Both the position numbers and the translations under genes were made by a program. 28,148 nucleotides of DNA from positions 1 to 28,148 of IMG/VR virus record IMGVR_UViG_3300019776_000754, one strand, 5' to 3'. The DNA is from a virus. Below the pieces are notes generated by a model that was not told the origin of the DNA, searched no databases, and saw nothing but the letters and a program-made list of their open reading frames with translations. This document shows, one piece after another, positions 27,988-28,148 of this stretch. Every line of letters starts with the position of its first letter. Position 1 is the first letter of the stretch.

Positions 27988-28148
27988 TGAGCGGCCATCG
28001 ATTTCACGAAGTGCCGCTACGGCAACGTTTGCTGACGCGAGCCGCAGCTCGATCGGCGTGGGTCAAGTCCGGCGGCGCGGGCGAAGATGCGTTGATCGAT
28101 TTTCAGAACGATCCTCGACTGTACGGACTTGACCCTGCCTTGGTCGCG
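27987..28148 (+). CDS. Partial phage protein, runs off the window
   Basis: 54 residues seen (MSGHRFHEVPLRQRLLTRAAARSAWV, then DALIDFQNDPRLYGLDPALVA). Arg/Ala-rich helices and a soluble look. The ATG overlaps the stop of the membrane protein gene (TGATG). Nothing can be said on the role because the rest is missing; a head-tail connector or structural gene is likely from position. Confidence 0.5.
   Translation, partial: MSGHRFHEVPLRQRLLTRAAARSAWVKSGGAGEDALIDFQNDPRLYGLDPALVA

Noticed and set aside
1-28148. CRISPR array or diversity-generating retroelement
   Set aside because: No regularly spaced repeat series and no reverse transcriptase gene were seen.

Overview
The window looks like the left end and about 27 kb of the interior of a tailed-phage prophage in a bacterium of planctomycete type (Pirellulaceae/Rhodopirellula-like). 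The host call is an inference from moderate GC, attC-like cassette ends of the kind scattered in those genomes, and small secreted proteins. No single host marker gene proves it. The phage call is strong: large terminase, portal, scaffold, major capsid protein, a replication initiator-like protein, a recombination module and dense start/stop overlaps are all present.

Layout. (1) 1-1020: probable host DNA. Three small leftward genes are interleaved with two attC-like imperfect palindromes (14-103, 623-712), like an integron cassette array. A 25-nt tRNA 3' end (T arm plus acceptor strand, 996-1020) without the rest of a tRNA is a candidate left attachment site. (2) 1131-2540: short regulatory genes, including an excisionase-type HTH protein. 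(3) 2654-11389: the rightward early region. It starts at an operator-like 18-bp palindrome and a strong terminator, then a phage CsrA with a C-terminal extension, a 36-aa membrane protein and a tRNA-like sequence with an oversize anticodon arm. Next comes a recombination cassette (PD-(D/E)XK exonuclease, probable annealing protein, SbcC/SMC-like ATPase), followed by HTH proteins, a replication initiator-like protein, a second replication protein, a RuvC-like resolvase and a staphylococcal-nuclease-like enzyme. (4) 11473-15838: a leftward operon of about ten small, mostly unknown genes (one DUF2958-like, one small lipoprotein). Its intergenic leaders carry a recurrent two-hairpin element with compensatory changes, the most unusual structure in the window. 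(5) 15839-16375: the control region between the leftward operon and the rightward late region, with an array of alternating half-sites. (6) 16376-20223: a linker region. A segment carrying a serine recombinase, an NPY-repeat secreted protein and a two-gene unit with a possible degenerate phosphoribosyltransferase fold lies between 14-bp direct repeats (17236-17249, 19846-19859), as if inserted before the packaging genes. (7) 20271-28148: packaging and head genes (TerL, portal, scaffold, major capsid, a lectin-like structural protein), running off the right edge.

How it fits together. The early rightward genes remodel and replicate DNA, the leftward operon is accessory or host-directed, and the right third builds the head. 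No DNA polymerase, replicative helicase, lysis cassette, tail genes or tyrosine/large serine integrase is visible here. If this is an intact prophage they should lie to the right of the window.
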